Positions 6,906-13,552 of a DNA stretch of 17,206 nt are shown here, one piece after another. Location of the stretch: positions 1 through 17,206 of the forward strand of contig CAZNNH010000134.1 of assembly GCA_964574335.1 (NCBI GenBank), given 5' to 3'. The notes under the pieces were generated by a model. It was not told the DNA's origin. It searched no databases and saw nothing but the letters and a program-made list of their open reading frames with translations. Position numbers and translations under genes: made by a program. Position 1 is the first letter of the stretch; each line of letters starts with the position of its first letter. Origin of the DNA: CAZNNH01 sp964574335 (lineage in GTDB: Bacteria > Acidobacteriota > Vicinamibacteria > Fen-336).

Positions 6906-8098
6906 GCGAGGCCAAAGACCCGCCGAGAGTGGCTCAGCAGGCGCTGGCCCTGAGCACCGCCTTCCTGGCCCTCTTCTCGATCGTGGGCTTTGCCCTCTAC
7001 GGGCTCCCCTTCTTCTACGATTTCCTGGTGAAGGACCTGGGCTGGACCCGGCAGCAGGTGACCTCGGGGAACGCGTACAGCAAGCTGATCGTGGGCCCGC
7101 TGTTCGGCTTCCTGGCCGGCTGGATCGTCGACGCGTTCGGCCCGCGGCGGCTGATGCTGGTCGGGATCCTGCTGGCGGGGGGCGCGCTGGTCGGCCTCGG
7201 AGGCGTCACCGGGCTGTCGGCCTTCTACTTCTTCTACCTGCTGAACGCCCTCGGCTACGTCTGCGGGGGGCCGCTCCCCAACCAGGTCCTGCTCTCGCGC
7301 TGGTTCGACGCCGGCCGGGGGAAGGCGATGGGGATCGCGTACCTCGGGATCGGGATCGGCGGCGCCCTGGTGCCCCTGGTGGCCTACGCCCTGATCCAGT
7401 CGCTGGGCTGGCGCGGGGCGCTGCGAGCCCTCGGCGTGCTGATGATCGTGGTGGCCTTCCCCACCGCCTTCTTCGTGCGCGAGCCCCAGGCGGCCCACCC
7501 CAAGCCGGCCGCCAGCGTGTCCTTGGGCGAGGTGCTGCGCCGGCCGGCCTTCTACCTGCTGGCGGTCGGCAGCATGTGCTCGATCGGGGCGGTGGGCGGC
7601 ACCATCCAGAACCTGAAGCTCTACCTGAGCCTGGACCGGCATTTCGCCCAGGGGGAGATCGCCACGGTGCTCTCGCTGATCCTCTCGGGGAGCATCGTGG
7701 GACGGCTGCTGATGGGGTGGCTGGCCGACCGCTGGGCCAAGAAGCACGTGATGCTGCTGGTCTACTCGATCGTGGCCGTCTCGATCCCGCTGCTGGTGTT
7801 CGCGCCCAGCCTGGCGTTGCTGAGGCTGTTCGCCGTGGCCTTCGGGGTCGGGCTGGGCGGCGACTACATGATCATCCCGCTGATGGCCGCCGATCTGTTC
7901 GGGCTGCGGCTGATGGGCCGGGTGATGGGGATCGTGCTCACCTCCGACGGCATCGCCGAGGCGGTGGCGCCGATGGCGGTGGCCAGCCTGCGCGACGGGA
8001 TGGGGAGCTACACCTTCGGCTTCGGCTTCCTGGTGGCGCTGGCCGTCGTCGGCGCGGCCTCGGTGGCGCTGCTGCCGAAGGCCGAGGCGGCGGCATGA
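6902..8098 (+). CDS. MFS transporter, OFA/monocarboxylate-like
   Basis: This 398-residue major facilitator has 12 predicted membrane helices in two six-helix halves. The MFS loop 2-3 signature is visible near residues 77-87 (GWIVDAFGPRR), and its weaker repeat GWLADRWAKK follows helix 8 (about 279-288). The N-terminal half (YGLPFFYDFLVKDLGWTRQQ) resembles the oxalate/formate antiporter and monocarboxylate transporter branch, which moves organic acid anions. A carboxylated sugar or sugar acid would fit the neighbouring GH88-like and dehydrogenase genes. There is no Shine-Dalgarno site: the ATG overlaps the preceding stop (ATGA), and the next gene again overlaps its stop, so translation is probably coupled through all three genes. 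Confidence 0.88.
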   Translation: MSEAKDPPRVAQQALALSTAFLALFSIVGFALYGLPFFYDFLVKDLGWTRQQVTSGNAYSKLIVGPLFGFLAGWIVDAFGPRRLMLVGILLAGGALVGLGGVTGLSAFYFFYLLNALGYVCGGPLPNQVLLSRWFDAGRGKAMGIAYLGIGIGGALVPLVAYALIQSLGWRGALRALGVLMIVVAFPTAFFVREPQAAHPKPAASVSLGEVLRRPAFYLLAVGSMCSIGAVGGTIQNLKLYLSLDRHFAQGEIATVLSLILSGSIVGRLLMGWLADRWAKKHVMLLVYSIVAVSIPLLVFAPSLALLRLFAVAFGVGLGGDYMIIPLMAADLFGLRLMGRVMGIVLTSDGIAEAVAPMAVASLRDGMGSYTFGFGFLVALAVVGAASVALLPKAEAAA

Positions 8099-9480
8099 TC
8101 CAGCTCGACCGGGGCCTTTCCCCCACCGACCTGCTGCCCCGGCTCCCGGCCTTCTGGGAGCTGTCCGGAGCCAAGATCTGGGCGCTGGAGGCGACCTGGG
8201 AACCGGGCCAGGGCTCGCCCGTGTTCACGGTCCGGGGCCGCTACACGACCCGGGGCTGGACCGAGTGGACCCAGGGGTTCCAGCACGGCTCGGCGCTCTT
8301 GCAGTTCGACGCCACCGGAGACGAGAGCTTCCTCGAGCTCGGCCGCGAGCGCACCTCTGAGCTGATGGCGCCGCACCTGACCCACATGGGCGTGCACGAC
8401 CACGGCTTCAACAACGTCAGCACCTACGGGAACCTGTGGCGGCTTTGCGAGGAGGGGCGTGTCCAGGTCGGTCCCTGGGAGCGGCGCTTCTACGAGCTGG
8501 CCCTGATGGTGTCCGGGGCGGTCCAGGCGCGACGCTGGACGCCGCTACCCGAGGGCGGCTTCATCCACTCGTTCAACGGCCCCCACTCGCTGTTCGCCGA
8601 CACCATCCGCACGCTGCGGGTGCTGGCGCTGGCCCACTGGCTCGGCCACGTCCTGTACGAGGAGCAGGACCAGCGGGTCTCGCTCCTCGAGCGGCTGCTC
8701 GCCCACGCCGCCGCCACCGCCCGCTACTCCGTCTACTACGGCGAGGGGCGCGACGCCTTCGACGTGCGAGGGCGGGTGGCCCACGAGAGCCTCTTCAACG
8801 TGCGAAACGGCAGCTACCGGGGACCGTCCACCCAGCAGGGCTACTCCCCCTTCAGCACCTGGACCCGGGGGCTGGCCTGGATCGTGTGCGGCTTCGCCGA
8901 GCAACTCGAGGTGCTGCCGGCCTGGCCGGACGAGGGGCTGGAGGCCGGCGGCGGACGCGCCGAGGTCCATCGCCTGATGCTGGACGCCGCCCGCGCCAGC
9001 TCGGACTTCTACATCCAGAACGCGGCCAGCGACGGCATCCCCTACTGGGACACGGCGGCCCCTGGCCTGCAACGTCTGGGCGAGGCGATGTCGCGGCCTG
9101 CCGATCCGGCGAACGACCAGGAGCCCGTCGACAGCTCGGCCGCCGCCATCGCGGCCCAAGGCCTGCTGCGGCTGGGCCGACTCCTGGGCGAGGCCGGCGA
9201 GGGCGCCCGCTACTGGCAGGCGGGCCTGGCCATCGCGGACCGCCTCTTCGACCAGAAGGGCCCCTACCTGAGCCACGACCCGGAGCACCAGGGACTGCTC
9301 CTGCACTCGGTCTACCACCGCCCCCAGGGCTGGGACCACGTCCCCGAAGGCTCCCGGATCCCCCGCGGCGAGTCCAGCATGTGGGGCGACTACCACGCCC
9401 GCGAGCTGGCCCTCCACATCCAACGCCTCGCCCAAGGCGCCCCCTACCTCACCTTCATGGGGTCAGGTCTAGACTCTTGA
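8095..9480 (+). CDS. GH88-like glycoside hydrolase (unsaturated glucuronyl hydrolase type)
   Basis: This 461-residue cytoplasmic protein has an (alpha/alpha)6-barrel pattern. Family-like motifs include HDHGFNNVST (101-110), STWTRGLAW (254-262), IPYWDT (315-320), DSSAAAIAAQGLLRL (346-360) and LLLHSVYHRP (401-410). GH88 enzymes remove unsaturated uronic acid from oligosaccharides released by lyases. No signal peptide is seen, in keeping with intracellular processing after uptake by the MFS partner. Catalytic Asp residues are most likely Asp102 and/or Asp346, but I cannot assign them safely; an AGE-epimerase-like barrel is an alternative. The last six residues (GSGLDS) and the stop codon lie inside the palindromic element at 9459-9530, so the natural C-terminus after YLTFM has been replaced. 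Confidence 0.78.
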   Translation: MIQLDRGLSPTDLLPRLPAFWELSGAKIWALEATWEPGQGSPVFTVRGRYTTRGWTEWTQGFQHGSALLQFDATGDESFLELGRERTSELMAPHLTHMGVHDHGFNNVSTYGNLWRLCEEGRVQVGPWERRFYELALMVSGAVQARRWTPLPEGGFIHSFNGPHSLFADTIRTLRVLALAHWLGHVLYEEQDQRVSLLERLLAHAAATARYSVYYGEGRDAFDVRGRVAHESLFNVRNGSYRGPSTQQGYSPFSTWTRGLAWIVCGFAEQLEVLPAWPDEGLEAGGGRAEVHRLMLDAARASSDFYIQNAASDGIPYWDTAAPGLQRLGEAMSRPADPANDQEPVDSSAAAIAAQGLLRLGRLLGEAGEGARYWQAGLAIADRLFDQKGPYLSHDPEHQGLLLHSVYHRPQGWDHVPEGSRIPRGESSMWGDYHARELALHIQRLAQGAPYLTFMGSGLDS

Positions 9481-9530
9481 CTTTGCGCGAGCCAGACCGG
9501 GCCGAAAGTCAAAAGTCTAGACCTGACCCC
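9459..9530. repeat. 72-bp palindromic (REP/MITE-like) element between GH88 and SDR genes
   Basis: The left arm (9459-9484) begins GGGGTCAGGTCTAGAC and ends TTGACTTT. The right arm (9505-9530) is its reverse complement at 25 of 26 positions; the single mismatch is the C at 9476, T in the mirrored arm. The 20-base centre (9485-9504) is unpaired and GC-rich. The arms are much more AT-rich than the surrounding operon. The outer edges (GGGG...CCCC) mark sharp boundaries: the GH88 reading frame ends inside the left arm, and the SDR Rossmann strand begins directly after the right arm. From memory, similar GGGGTCAGGTCTAGAC-type repeats occur many times per genome in some soil bacteria, often with Y1 (RAYT/IS200-type) transposases. 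No transposase lies in this window, and no second copy was found by eye. Confidence 0.85.
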
Positions 9531-9533
9531 GGT

Positions 9534-10286
9534 GTGGCGATCGTGACCGGAGGGGCTCGGGGGATCGGGCTCGGGATCGCGCGGTGTCTGGGGGCCGAGG
9601 GGTGGCGGCTTCTGCTGTGCGGGCGCCGGGGGGGCGAGGAGGTTCGGGAGGTCGTGGAGGGCCTCGGCGGCGAGGTCCTGTACCTGTCGGCCGACGTCGG
9701 TGTGGCGGCGGACCGGGCGCGCCTCGTCTCGGAGGCGCAGGCCCGGTTCGGCGGCGTCAACCTGCTGGTCAACAACGCCGGGATCGCCCCGCGGGTGCGC
9801 GCCGACCTGCTCGAGGCCACCGAGGAGGGCTTCGAGGAGGTGATCCGCACCAACCTCCAGGGCCCCTACTTCCTGACCCAGCTCGTGGCCCGACAGATGA
9901 TCGCCCAGCGGGCCGCCCAGCCGGGCTTCCGCGGCTCGATCGTCAACGTGACCTCCATCTCGGCGACGGTGGCCTCGCCCAACCGGGGCGAGTACTGCGT
10001 CAGCAAGGCCGGCCTGGCGATGGCCAGCCGGCTGTTCGCGGCCCGCCTCGGCGAGCACGAGATCCCGGTCTTCGAGGTCCGGCCGGGGGTGATCGCCACC
10101 GACATGACCGAGGCCGCCAAGGACAGGTACGACGCGCTCCTGGCCGAGGGGCTGGCCCCCCAGCGGCGCTGGGGACGCCCCGAGGACGTGGGCCGGGTGG
10201 TGGCGGCGCTGGCGCGCGGCGACTTTCCCTACTCCACCGGCGCGGTCATCATGGTGGACGGCGGGCTGACCATCGCCCGTCTCTAG
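9534..10286 (+). CDS. short-chain dehydrogenase/reductase (FabG-like), N-terminus altered by repeat
   Basis: This classical SDR has 250 residues from GTG at 9534. Motifs are the cofactor loop TGGARGIG (5-12), NNAG (80-83), catalytic Ser141, Tyr154 and Lys158 (YCVSK), the RPG turn (183-185) and a C-terminal GAVIMVDGG. Such enzymes are often labelled 3-ketoacyl-ACP reductase, but in a sugar operon a sugar or sugar-acid dehydrogenase is more likely. Start choice is odd. The first Rossmann strand begins at the very first codon after the palindromic element, with none of the usual 5-10 leading residues and no ribosome binding site. A TTG at 9483, two bases after the GH88 stop, would add 17 repeat-derived residues and could be used by coupling. 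The C-terminus is intact. The gene may be poorly expressed. Confidence 0.8.
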   Translation: MAIVTGGARGIGLGIARCLGAEGWRLLLCGRRGGEEVREVVEGLGGEVLYLSADVGVAADRARLVSEAQARFGGVNLLVNNAGIAPRVRADLLEATEEGFEEVIRTNLQGPYFLTQLVARQMIAQRAAQPGFRGSIVNVTSISATVASPNRGEYCVSKAGLAMASRLFAARLGEHEIPVFEVRPGVIATDMTEAAKDRYDALLAEGLAPQRRWGRPEDVGRVVAALARGDFPYSTGAVIMVDGGLTIARL

Positions 10287-10299
10287 GGGGAGAGACCCG

Positions 10300-10746
10300 A
10301 TGATCGTGGCCGACCTGAAGCAGATCCCCGGGCGCACCTACCCGGCGCGCCGCCTGACCCGGAACCTGGTGGGTGGCGCCTCGCCGATCACGGCCCAGGG
10401 CTTCTGCATGGGCTACGTCACGCTCGAGCCGCGCGGCGGCCAGGTCCCCTGGCACGACCACCCCCAGGAGGAGGTCTACGTCATCCTCGACGGACGCGCC
10501 GAGATGTGCATCGGCAGCGAGCGCCAGGTGGTGGAGGGGGGCCAGGCCGTCTACGTCCCGCCCGGCCAGTTCCACCAGCTCACCAACCTCGGCGAGACGC
10601 CGCTCACCCTGCTCTACTGCTACTCGCCCGCCGGAGAGGTGGCCCACTGGAAGCAGGAGCTGGCCGGCACCCTGCCCCGCGCCGGCCAGCAGGCCCCCCC
10701 GCTGCCCGACGGCGCCCAGCCGCAGTGCACCAAGGCGCCCGAGTAG
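10300..10746 (+). CDS. single-domain cupin protein
   Basis: This 148-residue protein has one conserved cupin barrel. Motif 1 holds His52, His54 and Glu58 (WHDHPQEEVYVILDG, 51-65) and motif 2 holds His92 (VPPGQFHQLTN, 86-96), giving a complete 3-His/1-Glu metal site. The C-terminal 40 residues are Pro/Gln-rich and probably flexible. Cupins of this kind act as sugar isomerases, epimerases or lyases in uronate pathways, or as small-molecule binders; the activity cannot be assigned. GGGGGAGAG lies directly upstream of the ATG, and only 13 nt separate it from the SDR stop, so it belongs to the operon. Start choice is secure. Confidence 0.85.
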   Translation: MIVADLKQIPGRTYPARRLTRNLVGGASPITAQGFCMGYVTLEPRGGQVPWHDHPQEEVYVILDGRAEMCIGSERQVVEGGQAVYVPPGQFHQLTNLGETPLTLLYCYSPAGEVAHWKQELAGTLPRAGQQAPPLPDGAQPQCTKAPE

Positions 10747-10772
10747 GGCCAGAAGCTTCGCGAGGAAGAGCC

Positions 10773-11933
10773 ATGTCCCACCTCAAGACCCACAAGGTCG
10801 GCATCGTGATGAACGGCGTCACCGGACGGATGGGGGCCAACCAGCACATGCTCCGCTCGATCGCGGCGCTGATGCAGGAGGGCGGGGTGCGGCTGGGCGA
10901 GGACGAGGTGATCGTCCCCGACCCGATCCTGGTGGGCCGCAACCCGGCCAAGCTCCAGAAGCTGGCAGCACGCGCCGGGGTGGAGAAGTGGACCACCCAT
11001 CTCGACCAGGCCTTCGACGACCCCGGCAACACCCTCTACTTCGACGCCCAGACCACCCAGCTCCGGGTGGCGTCGGTCACCCGGGCGATCGAGGCGGGCA
11101 AGCACGTCTACTGTGAGAAGCCGAGCGCCCTCACGACCGCCGAGGCGCTCGAGCTCTTCCGCCTGGCCCAGGAAAAAGGCGTCAAGCACGGCGTGGTGCA
11201 GGACAAGCTGTGGCTGCCCGGCCTGATCAAGCTGAGGCGCCTGATCGACTCCGGCTTCTTCGGCCGGATCCTGTCGGTGCGCGGCGAGTTCGGATACTGG
11301 GTCTTCGAGGGCGACGGCGTCCCCGCCCAGCGGCCGTCCTGGAACTACCGCAAGGAGGACGGCGGCGGCATCATCCTGGACATGTTCGCGCACTGGCGCT
11401 ACGTGCTCGACGACCTCTTCGGCGCCGTGCGCTCGGTCTGCTGCCTCGGCCAGACCCACGTCCCCCAGCGGTGGGACGAGGACGGCCGACCCTATCACTG
11501 CACCGCCGACGACGCCGCCTACGCCGTCTTCGAGCTCGAGGGCGGCGCCATCGCCCAGTTCAACTCCTCCTGGACCACGCGGGTACGCCGCGACGACCTG
11601 CTCACCCTCCACGTCGACGGCACCCTCGGCTCGGCAGTGTGCGGCCTGCGGCAGTGCTGGATCCAGCCGGCGGCGGCCACCCCGCGCCCGGTCTGGAACC
11701 CCGACGTCGACAGCCCCCTCGACTACCTCGAGGGCTGGACCCGGCTCCCCGATGTCGAGGTCTACAAGAACGCCTTCAAGGCCCAATGGGAGCGCTTCCT
11801 GCGCCACGTGGTGAAGGACGAGCCGTTCCCCTGGAACCTGCTGGAGGGGGCCAAGGGGGTCCAGCTCGCCGAGCTCGGCCACCAGTCCTGGCAGAAGCGG
11901 GCCTTCGTCAACGTGCCGGCGCTGGCCGGCTAG
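10773..11933 (+). CDS. Gfo/Idh/MocA-family oxidoreductase
   Basis: This 386-residue NAD(P)-dependent dehydrogenase belongs to the Gfo/Idh/MocA family, which oxidises or reduces sugars, inositols and sugar acids. Near the N-terminus GIVMNGVTGRMGANQH (10-25) forms the nucleotide loop. The family signature AGKHVYCEKPSAL (108-120) contains the catalytic-lysine EKP motif (Lys116). GGGIILDMFAHW (197-208) matches the conserved G-G-G-x-x-x-D-x-x-x-H active-site segment. The N-terminal domain carries a longer insert (about residues 36-50) than the simplest members. The ATG is preceded by AGGAAG. It is the last gene of the operon, 26 nt after the cupin gene, and probably catalyses a redox step of the same sugar pathway. 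Confidence 0.88.
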   Translation: MSHLKTHKVGIVMNGVTGRMGANQHMLRSIAALMQEGGVRLGEDEVIVPDPILVGRNPAKLQKLAARAGVEKWTTHLDQAFDDPGNTLYFDAQTTQLRVASVTRAIEAGKHVYCEKPSALTTAEALELFRLAQEKGVKHGVVQDKLWLPGLIKLRRLIDSGFFGRILSVRGEFGYWVFEGDGVPAQRPSWNYRKEDGGGIILDMFAHWRYVLDDLFGAVRSVCCLGQTHVPQRWDEDGRPYHCTADDAAYAVFELEGGAIAQFNSSWTTRVRRDDLLTLHVDGTLGSAVCGLRQCWIQPAAATPRPVWNPDVDSPLDYLEGWTRLPDVEVYKNAFKAQWERFLRHVVKDEPFPWNLLEGAKGVQLAELGHQSWQKRAFVNVPALAG

Positions 11934-11968
11934 GGATCGGCACACCCCGCCTCCCGCTTCGGCCTCGG

Positions 11969-11997
11969 TTGAAACACCGGCCGAGTCGGACCAGAAT
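11969..11997 (+). promoter_or_regulatory. candidate promoter for the CarboxypepD_reg/yccF pair
   Basis: TTGAAA (five of six -35 bases) is followed by a 17-base spacer and CAGAAT (four of six -10 bases). The start would fall about 17 bases before the ATG at 12021. The -35 lies inside a small interrupted hairpin (TCGGC..CGGT/ACCGGCCGA, about 11959-11984) that could also weakly end the upstream operon. Confidence 0.4.
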
Positions 11998-12020
11998 CGC
12001 CCCAAAGCTCGGGGGGCACC

Positions 12021-12392
12021 ATGCGACACGCTCCGGCCATAGCCCTGCTGCTGCTCCTGGGCTCGATCCGCCTCGTCACCGCCCAGGCCACCGGCACCAT
12101 CTCCGGGACCGTCTCCGACGAGGCCGGCGCCCTGGTGCCGGGCGCCAAGGTGACGGCCACCGATGCCAGCACCGGCATGGCCCAGTGCACCACCACGGAC
12201 GAGGAGGGCAAGTACCAGCTTCGCCTGGCGCCGGGCAGCTACGACGTCAAGGCGGAGCAGCCCGCCTACGCCACCGCCGAGGTCCGTGGGGTGGTGGTCT
12301 GCTCCGGCAAGACGGTGACGGTGGACCTGACGCTTCGGAACACCACGATCGGAGAAGACGTATCCATCAGTGGAGACAGGGTGAACCCATGA
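12021..12392 (+). CDS. secreted carboxypeptidase-regulatory-like domain protein
   Basis: This 123-residue protein has a clear signal peptide (residues 1-22, AIALLLLLGSIRLVTA followed by QA) and one CarboxypepD_reg-type beta-sandwich: TGTISGTVSDEAGALVPGAKV (24-44), then GKYQLRLAPGSYDVKAEQPAY (about 67-87). This domain normally forms the N-terminus of large TonB-dependent receptors in Acidobacteriota-like bacteria. Here it stands alone and ends with a Thr/Ile-rich tail and no barrel. It could be a free binding module, or the remnant of a lost receptor. The ATG at 12021 has a weak GGGGGG upstream. Its stop overlaps the YccF start by 4 nt. Confidence 0.75.
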   Translation: MRHAPAIALLLLLGSIRLVTAQATGTISGTVSDEAGALVPGAKVTATDASTGMAQCTTTDEEGKYQLRLAPGSYDVKAEQPAYATAEVRGVVVCSGKTVTVDLTLRNTTIGEDVSISGDRVNP

Positions 12393-12766
12393 GCCTTCTC
12401 GGCAACATCCTCTGGCTGATCTTCGGCGGCCTGCTCTCGGGCCTCGGCTACATCGTGGGCGGGCTGCTGATGTGCCTGACGATCGTGGGGATCCCGTTCG
12501 GGATCCAGTCGATGAAGATCGGGGTGGCCACCTTCGCGCCGTTCGGCAAGCGCGTGGTCGAGGAGCCGGGCGCCAACGGCCCGCTCCAGATCGTGCTCAA
12601 CATCCTCTGGCTGGTCCTGTTCGGCTGGGGGATCGCGCTGGCCCACCTGGTCCATGCCGGGGTGCTGGCCATCACCATCATCGGCATCCCCTTCGCCCTG
12701 CAACACATCAAGCTGATCCCGATCGCGCTACTCCCCCTCGGCCGCTCGCTGCGGCGCGTCGACTGA
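12389..12766 (+). CDS. yccF: YccF-domain inner membrane protein
   Basis: This 125-residue membrane protein is made of two copies of the YccF (DUF307) unit. Residues 6-44 (NILWLIFGGLLSGL...IVGIPFGIQSMKI) and 71-109 (NILWLVLFGWGIAL...IIGIPFALQHIKL) align closely, each with two short hydrophobic stretches and the invariant GIPF turn. The linker holds A-P-F-G-K-R-V (50-56), and the C-terminus repeats the LPLGR element. Family function is unknown, though it is widespread and is found near stress or envelope genes. Translation is coupled to the upstream gene by an ATGA overlap. It converges on the lipoprotein gene with only 21 nt between the stops. Confidence 0.88.
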   Translation: MSLLGNILWLIFGGLLSGLGYIVGGLLMCLTIVGIPFGIQSMKIGVATFAPFGKRVVEEPGANGPLQIVLNILWLVLFGWGIALAHLVHAGVLAITIIGIPFALQHIKLIPIALLPLGRSLRRVD

Positions 12767-12768
12767 GC

Positions 12769-12784
12769 GGCGGGGCGTCCCGCC
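12769..12784. terminator. possible shared terminator hairpin between converging genes
   Basis: GGCGGG and CCCGCC form a 6-bp stem around a 4-base loop, extendable by two pairs across a bulge. It exactly fills the 21-nt space between the converging yccF and lipoprotein stops. There is no T-run on either strand, so termination strength is uncertain. Confidence 0.35.
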
Positions 12785-12787
12785 CGC

Positions 12788-13357
12788 TCACTCGACATCG
12801 CCCTCTCGTCGAAACAGGTCGGGAGAGGTCCAGGCCTCCGGGTCGCCCCCGTAGCGCTCGAAGAACTCCTGCAGCTCGGCGGTGGGGGCCGTCAGCACGA
12901 AGCGGTCGTGGTCCAGGACCACGTGGGCCGGGGCCCGCCCCTCGTCGGCCTGCTCCCGGATCCAGTCCAGGTCGAGGTGGTCCAATCGCAGCGTGTCGCC
13001 CTCGAGCGACAGCTTGGCGAAGCCGTGAGCGGGCAGCATGTAGATACCGTAGTCGTCGTCTTCGATCTCATCCGGGTCCGGGGCCATGTCCCAGTAGACG
13101 GTGTCGTCGATCCGCACGAGATGGACCTCGAAGCTCATCGGCTGGTCTTCCCCTTCGGAGAAGACCGCCCGGTAGGCGCGGCCGGGGACTGGCGTGACCA
13201 CCATCTGCTCGCCGTCGTCGTCGGCCGACCGCCAGGTCCCGACGATCTCGGGCAGCGTGACGAGCTGCTCCTCGGTGTAGAGCGGCGACAGCGAGACCGG
13301 CAGACACGCCCCCGTCACCACCAGCAGCGCCGGGCCGAGCCAGGCTGCTCTCTTCAT
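12788..13357 (-). CDS. putative lipoprotein, uncharacterised
   Basis: This 189-residue protein has a lipoprotein-type signal peptide: MKRAAW, a hydrophobic core and a lipobox-like TGAC with Cys18 as the likely lipidated residue. The -3 residue Thr is a little unusual. The mature part begins SPLYTEEQLVTLPEIVGTW and has alternating strands with a VYWDMAPDPDE segment and a closing LTAPTAELQEFFERYGGDPEAW. From memory this resembles a recurring but unnamed lipoprotein family with the LYTEEDLV-x-x-P-x-L-x-G-x-W opening; no activity is known. The ATG at 13357 was chosen for GAGGAGG five bases upstream and for the signal peptide. A longer in-frame reading would bury the signal. About 195 nt separate it from the GloVer gene stop, so it may have its own promoter, but none is clear. 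Confidence 0.75.
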   Translation of the reverse strand: MKRAAWLGPALLVVTGACLPVSLSPLYTEEQLVTLPEIVGTWRSADDDGEQMVVTPVPGRAYRAVFSEGEDQPMSFEVHLVRIDDTVYWDMAPDPDEIEDDDYGIYMLPAHGFAKLSLEGDTLRLDHLDLDWIREQADEGRAPAHVVLDHDRFVLTAPTAELQEFFERYGGDPEAWTSPDLFRREGDVE

Positions 13358-13552
13358 TGCGCCCTCCTCTGGGAGAATCCGGCTCCCGGAGAAGACTACG
13401 GAGCCGCGGGACGCGGAGTGGCCCCCGACCGAACGGTTTCCCGACTGCTCTAGTTCTAGTCGCTGCGCCAGCCGGGCCGGCCACAGGAGCGAAAGATCCC
13501 CTCGCACCCGACGCCGGAGAGCAGGCGACCCTCCGCTCACGAAGAGGGTGGA

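Noticed and set aside
7576..8094. N-terminal extension of the GH88-like gene
   Set aside because: The open frame runs back into the MFS gene in a different frame. The extension is G/R/A-rich with no motif, while the ATG at 8095 overlaps the MFS stop as expected for a coupled operon.
8436..9482. N-terminal extension of the SDR gene through the GH88 gene
   Set aside because: The frame is merely open across the GH88 gene; the fold begins at 9534.
9459..9530. Ordinary rho-independent terminator
   Set aside because: Arms of 26 bp around a 20-base loop, with no T-run after the stem and location inside an operon, fit a mobile or REP-type repeat better.
10620..12029. Minus-strand frame of 469 codons
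   Set aside because: It is antisense to the Gfo/Idh/MocA and cupin genes, which have clear motifs and ribosome binding sites.
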